Shown here: one piece after another, positions 61,386 to 64,000 of the stretch
Layout of the letters: the number at the start of each line of letters is the position of its first letter
Numbering within the stretch: position 1 is the stretch's first letter
NCBI GenBank assembly: GCA_042408195.1
Contig: JBHOQL010000067.1
Span: forward strand, 1 to 64,000
DNA from: SpSt-600 sp042408195
GTDB lineage: Bacteria; Chloroflexota; Anaerolineae; SpSt-600
DNA length: 64,000 nucleotides
Reading direction: 5' to 3'
Position numbers and translations under genes: made by a program
The notes under the pieces: generated by a model
Database searches by the model: none
Seen by the model: the letters and a program-made list of their open reading frames with translations, nothing else
What the model was told of the DNA's origin: nothing

Positions 61386-61944
61386 AAACCTGGCTGGTGG
61401 GCCCTTTCAATTCCAAAGGGATGCCGGCCACCATTAGGATAACCCGGTCTGCCCGGGCCGCCAACCACTGATTAACCTCTCCCAGCGCATCACGGTAAAT
61501 CCTTCCGGAGGGATAAGGGGGCACTACCCCCATCCCTACTTCATTGGAAACGACGATGAGGACGGTTTTATGGGCTTTGCATAGATTCAGCACCGATTCC
61601 AGTTCCTCAACAGCCTGTGCCGTTAGGCGGTCTACCGTCGCCGATTCACCTTTCTCCATCATCAAGTTGGAAACCAGCAGAGTTAAACAATCCAGGATTG
61701 CCACTTTTGCCTCACTGATTACCTGCTCCAGGGCTTGCCCAATGCACGAGGTTACTTCCAGAGTACGCCAGTGGATTGGTCGGGTAGCCCGGTGGCGGGC
61801 TATACGCTCTGCCATCTCCTCATCTCCTGCTGTTGCCGTTGCGATGTAAACGACGGGTTCGCCTATTTCTTCGGCCAGTTTCTGAGCATATTTGCTCTTA
61901 CCGCTGCGGACTCCCCCCAGGATAAGGATTACTTCTGATCCCAT
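61372..61944 (-). CDS. cobU: adenosylcobinamide kinase / adenosylcobinamide-phosphate guanylyltransferase
   Basis: CobU phosphorylates adenosylcobinamide and then forms AdoCbi-GDP for joining to the lower ligand. The 190-residue protein has the P-loop LGGVRSGKS (about 9-17), VYIATATAGDEEMAERIARHR, the WRTLEV loop and the second nucleotide motif VSNEVGMGVVP. It is the last gene of cobT-cobS-cbiR-cobU, starting inside the end of the preceding gene (16-nt overlap). Confidence 0.94.
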   Translation of the reverse strand: MGSEVILILGGVRSGKSKYAQKLAEEIGEPVVYIATATAGDEEMAERIARHRATRPIHWRTLEVTSCIGQALEQVISEAKVAILDCLTLLVSNLMMEKGESATVDRLTAQAVEELESVLNLCKAHKTVLIVVSNEVGMGVVPPYPSGRIYRDALGEVNQWLAARADRVILMVAGIPLELKGPTSQVFRTK

Positions 61945-62705
61945 CGCTCTATCCCCTCTAGCAAGGATAAAACCAAATTAAGGGAAGGAAAGAAGTCTTC
62001 CGCTGAGAAGACCTCCAGCGTGATGACTCCCTCAAACTCCTGACGGACGACTTCGGCCAGGGAGGCACGGAGTGAATCGATGGGGGCCCAGAGGAGAGAA
62101 GCATGGTCGCGTTGGTTTACCCCATGGAGGTGAAGAACCCTTGCCCGTTTCAGATGGGTTTGGAGGATCGGGAGAGGGTCTGCGCCTGCCATCCAAAGGT
62201 GTCCTACGTCCAAGCACAAGCTCACGGGTATCTGATCCAGAATCGGGCTGACGTGTTCCAAGGGGCAGTTTTCCAGGTTTTCCACGGCCAGAACTTCTGG
62301 ATTCCCAGTTTCCTCGGAGAGGAGTTTCAGGGCTTCGGTGCTCATCCTTTCCCAGGAGCTCTGATCCCCGGTTCTGCATGGAGTGAGGTGGATAATGTAG
62401 GCCCATGGTTCCAAAGGGCGTGTGCGCTCGATCACCTGCCTGGCCTTTTCAACCGATTGAATCCACTTCCGACCTCGCGCTCCCAGTTCCAAGTCGGTGG
62501 GTAAGTGAACTGTGTAGGTCATTCCATAAACTCGAGCGATTCTCCGCAGTTCGCTTATCGTGTGAGCGTCGGGAAGGTTGCTGGCATCGGCCACCTCGAA
62601 GAGCACGAGTTCTACGTCTTCAACGATTCCCGCAAGCCGCTGCACGTTAGGAAGGATATCAGCTGGGTAGATGTAAGAAGTGGAGCCCAATCGGAATTTC
62701 ACCAT
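61929..62705 (-). CDS. cbiR: CbiR-like cobamide-remodelling phosphodiesterase (TIM barrel)
   Basis: A 258-residue xylose-isomerase/AP-endonuclease-like TIM barrel. The start is the ATG at 62705, nested in the end of cobS (ATATGGTGA, coupled), with AAAGAGA upstream; the longer frame would lie inside cobS. It begins FRLGSTSYIYPADILPNV, followed by LVLFEV, YTVHLPTDL, YIIHLTP, LAVENLENCPLE, LCLDVGHLW and VLHLHGVN, giving the His/Glu/Asp metal ligands of the fold. The location between cobS and cobU and these blocks match CbiR, which hydrolyses the nucleotide loop of cobamides so the lower ligand can be exchanged. A generic sugar-phosphate isomerase is the alternative. Confidence 0.65.
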   Translation of the reverse strand: MVKFRLGSTSYIYPADILPNVQRLAGIVEDVELVLFEVADASNLPDAHTISELRRIARVYGMTYTVHLPTDLELGARGRKWIQSVEKARQVIERTRPLEPWAYIIHLTPCRTGDQSSWERMSTEALKLLSEETGNPEVLAVENLENCPLEHVSPILDQIPVSLCLDVGHLWMAGADPLPILQTHLKRARVLHLHGVNQRDHASLLWAPIDSLRASLAEVVRQEFEGVITLEVFSAEDFFPSLNLVLSLLEGIERWDQK

Positions 62706-63445
62706 ATTCTCTTTGCTGCCATAAGCAGAACGATTGCTGTTTCCACCAGCTCGCACAGAGCTCCGTAAACATCACCAGTGAACCCTGGGATGCGTTGCAT
62801 CACCCATCGGGCGAATAGGACGGTAAAAAGCAAGGTGAGGGCAGAGGAAACCGCTGTTTCCATCGGATATACAAGGAAAAGAGGTATAAGCCACATCGTG
62901 GCCCCGGCCAAGCTGTGCCTGTCAGAGGCTCCTTTTATTGCCCTACCGATGCCGTTGACGCGAGCGGAGGGGTAGCAGACCATCGCGTAAACCATCGCCC
63001 ACCGGCCCAGGGTTGGGGCCAGAAGCAGGGCACTCTTGCCATCACTGGACAGGAAAGAGGCAAGGGAGGCGAATTTGACCAGAAGCAGCGTTATTGCCCC
63101 GATCACCCCGAAAGCGCCCGTGTGGACATCTCGCAGGATTTCAAGCCTCGCCTCTGGTGTTTTGGCGGCAAGGAGTGCATCACAGCAATCTACAAAGCCA
63201 TCCAGATGGAGGGCTCCGGTTAGAGCTATCCAAAAGGCAAGGACGAGAGAAGCTTTTACTAAAGGGGCGAAAATCCAGCCGAGCAGCCAGTCGGTTCCAG
63301 CCAGTAACAGCCCTATAACTATCCCAGCGGCAGGGAAGGCCCACGAGGCTTTCCCCACTTCTGCAAGGCTAACTTCCCCCAGAGGAAGGGGTAGGCGGGT
63401 CAAGAAGTGCAATGCGACCAGAAGCGAGCGCAATTTCTGCAGCAT
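62699..63445 (-). CDS. cobS: adenosylcobinamide-GDP ribazoletransferase CobS
   Basis: CobS joins AdoCbi-GDP with alpha-ribazole (phosphate) in the membrane. The 248-residue polytopic protein has FLTRLPLP near the N-terminus, the family motif GALHLDGFVDCCDALLAAKTPEARLEILRDVHTGAFG with the acidic DGxxD cluster (about 78-85), and MVYAMVCYPSARVNG. Its ATG shares a base with the cobT stop (TAATG). Confidence 0.95.
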   Translation of the reverse strand: MLQKLRSLLVALHFLTRLPLPLGEVSLAEVGKASWAFPAAGIVIGLLLAGTDWLLGWIFAPLVKASLVLAFWIALTGALHLDGFVDCCDALLAAKTPEARLEILRDVHTGAFGVIGAITLLLVKFASLASFLSSDGKSALLLAPTLGRWAMVYAMVCYPSARVNGIGRAIKGASDRHSLAGATMWLIPLFLVYPMETAVSSALTLLFTVLFARWVMQRIPGFTGDVYGALCELVETAIVLLMAAKRIW

Positions 63446-64000
63446 TATCTGGTCCTTTCCGAGACCCCGGCCTCAGCGAAGGTGGCCATTTCGTTCAAAA
63501 TCTTGCAAGCAGCTTCCACCAGGTGCATAGCCAAGGCGGCTCCAGTCCCTTCTCCCAGCCGCATGTTCAGGTTCAGAAGGGGTTTTAAGCCTAAGTGTCG
63601 GAGCATAGCGCTGTGGCCTGGTTCTGCGGAGTTGTGCCCGGCGATGCAGTAAGCTGTCACGGTGGGAGCGATGGTCGATGCGATGATGGCTCCGGCCGTG
63701 GAGATAAACCCATCCAGCACCACGGGGATACGGTTCGCTGCTGCTCCTAGCACTATCCCTGCGATCACGCCAATTTCAAACCCTCCTACTTTGGCCAGCA
63801 GGTCTATTCCGTCCTTGGGGTCGGGATTATTGACCTTCAGCGCCCGTTCTACTACCGCGATTTTGCGGGCCAAGCCTTCGGTGTCCAAGCCAGTGCCTCG
63901 GCCTGTGACTTCCGCCGGTGGCAGGCCGGTGACAGCTGAAGCGATTGCTGCCGCTGGAGTTGTGTTGGCGATACCCATATCCCCTGGCGCTACTAAGTCC
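63445..64000 (-). CDS. cobT: nicotinate-nucleotide-dimethylbenzimidazole phosphoribosyltransferase CobT (partial)
   Basis: CobT activates the lower-ligand base to its alpha-ribotide. Only the C-terminal ~185 residues are in the window; the frame is open to 64000, with DLVAPGDMGIANTTPAAA at the edge. Also visible are GRGTGLD, KVGGFEIGVIAG, LDGFISTAGA and the catalytic-Glu motif RLGEGTGA. The amino terminus lies beyond the right edge. The first ATG inside the window at 63978 is an internal Met of the GDMGIANT motif, not a start. Confidence 0.95.
   Translation of the reverse strand, partial: DLVAPGDMGIANTTPAAAIASAVTGLPPAEVTGRGTGLDTEGLARKIAVVERALKVNNPDPKDGIDLLAKVGGFEIGVIAGIVLGAAANRIPVVLDGFISTAGAIIASTIAPTVTAYCIAGHNSAEPGHSAMLRHLGLKPLLNLNMRLGEGTGAALAMHLVEAACKILNEMATFAEAGVSERTR

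Overview
The window (about 55% G+C, densely packed, many ATGA/TAATG gene overlaps) looks like a chromosomal segment of a Chloroflexota bacterium, probably an Anaerolineae-type thermophile. This is an inference from gene content: an ADP-forming acyl-CoA synthetase, a Nuo complex without NuoEFG, a MalT-like/SARP hybrid regulator, GH4 and GH130 sugar enzymes with a Thermotoga-like oligosaccharide ABC transporter, and an ILEI-domain membrane protein. No rRNA, tRNA, CRISPR array, transposase or phage gene was found.

Layout: 1-1026 is mostly non-coding, with a C-rich ~150 bp tandem repeat and scraps of a gene. 1027-3194 carries a biotin carboxylase with foreign-looking codon use and thyX. 3186-8072 (minus) is a translationally coupled trio: ADP-forming acetate-CoA ligase, BioD/DRTGG protein and a helicase-associated-domain protein. 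8622-10462 is a nucleoside phosphorylase plus a YfcE phosphoesterase, with a clear promoter and terminator. 10947-21003 (minus) is a ten-kilobase glycan operon: LacI repressor, oligosaccharide-binding lipoprotein, two permeases, two ATPases, GH130, GH4 and a BadF-type sugar kinase. A consensus promoter with two CelR-type operators precedes lacI. 21578-32083 holds a transglutaminase-like membrane protein, an Amt-like membrane protein, a Mut7-C protein, lgt, a large ILEI-domain membrane protein and an ABC-2 exporter.

32212-50977 is the most distinctive part. A 1074-residue STAND/TPR/SARP regulator is followed by a promoter with three 11-bp-spaced direct repeats, the architecture expected for a SARP target. 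Downstream is a 15-kb operon of an SDR, three acyl-CoA ligases, three alpha/beta hydrolases, a KAS III-like enzyme lacking two catalytic residues, a double MaoC protein and a complete Liv-type ABC importer, closed by a strong terminator. It reads as an uncharacterised uptake and CoA-activation pathway for an organic acid or ester/lactone.

51149-61385 is nuoABCDHIJKLMN, with an apparent relic of an MNT/HEPN toxin-antitoxin pair between nuoK and nuoL. 61372-64000 (minus) is cobT-cobS-cbiR-like-cobU, for lower-ligand activation, cobamide assembly and probably cobamide remodelling. cobT runs off the right edge.
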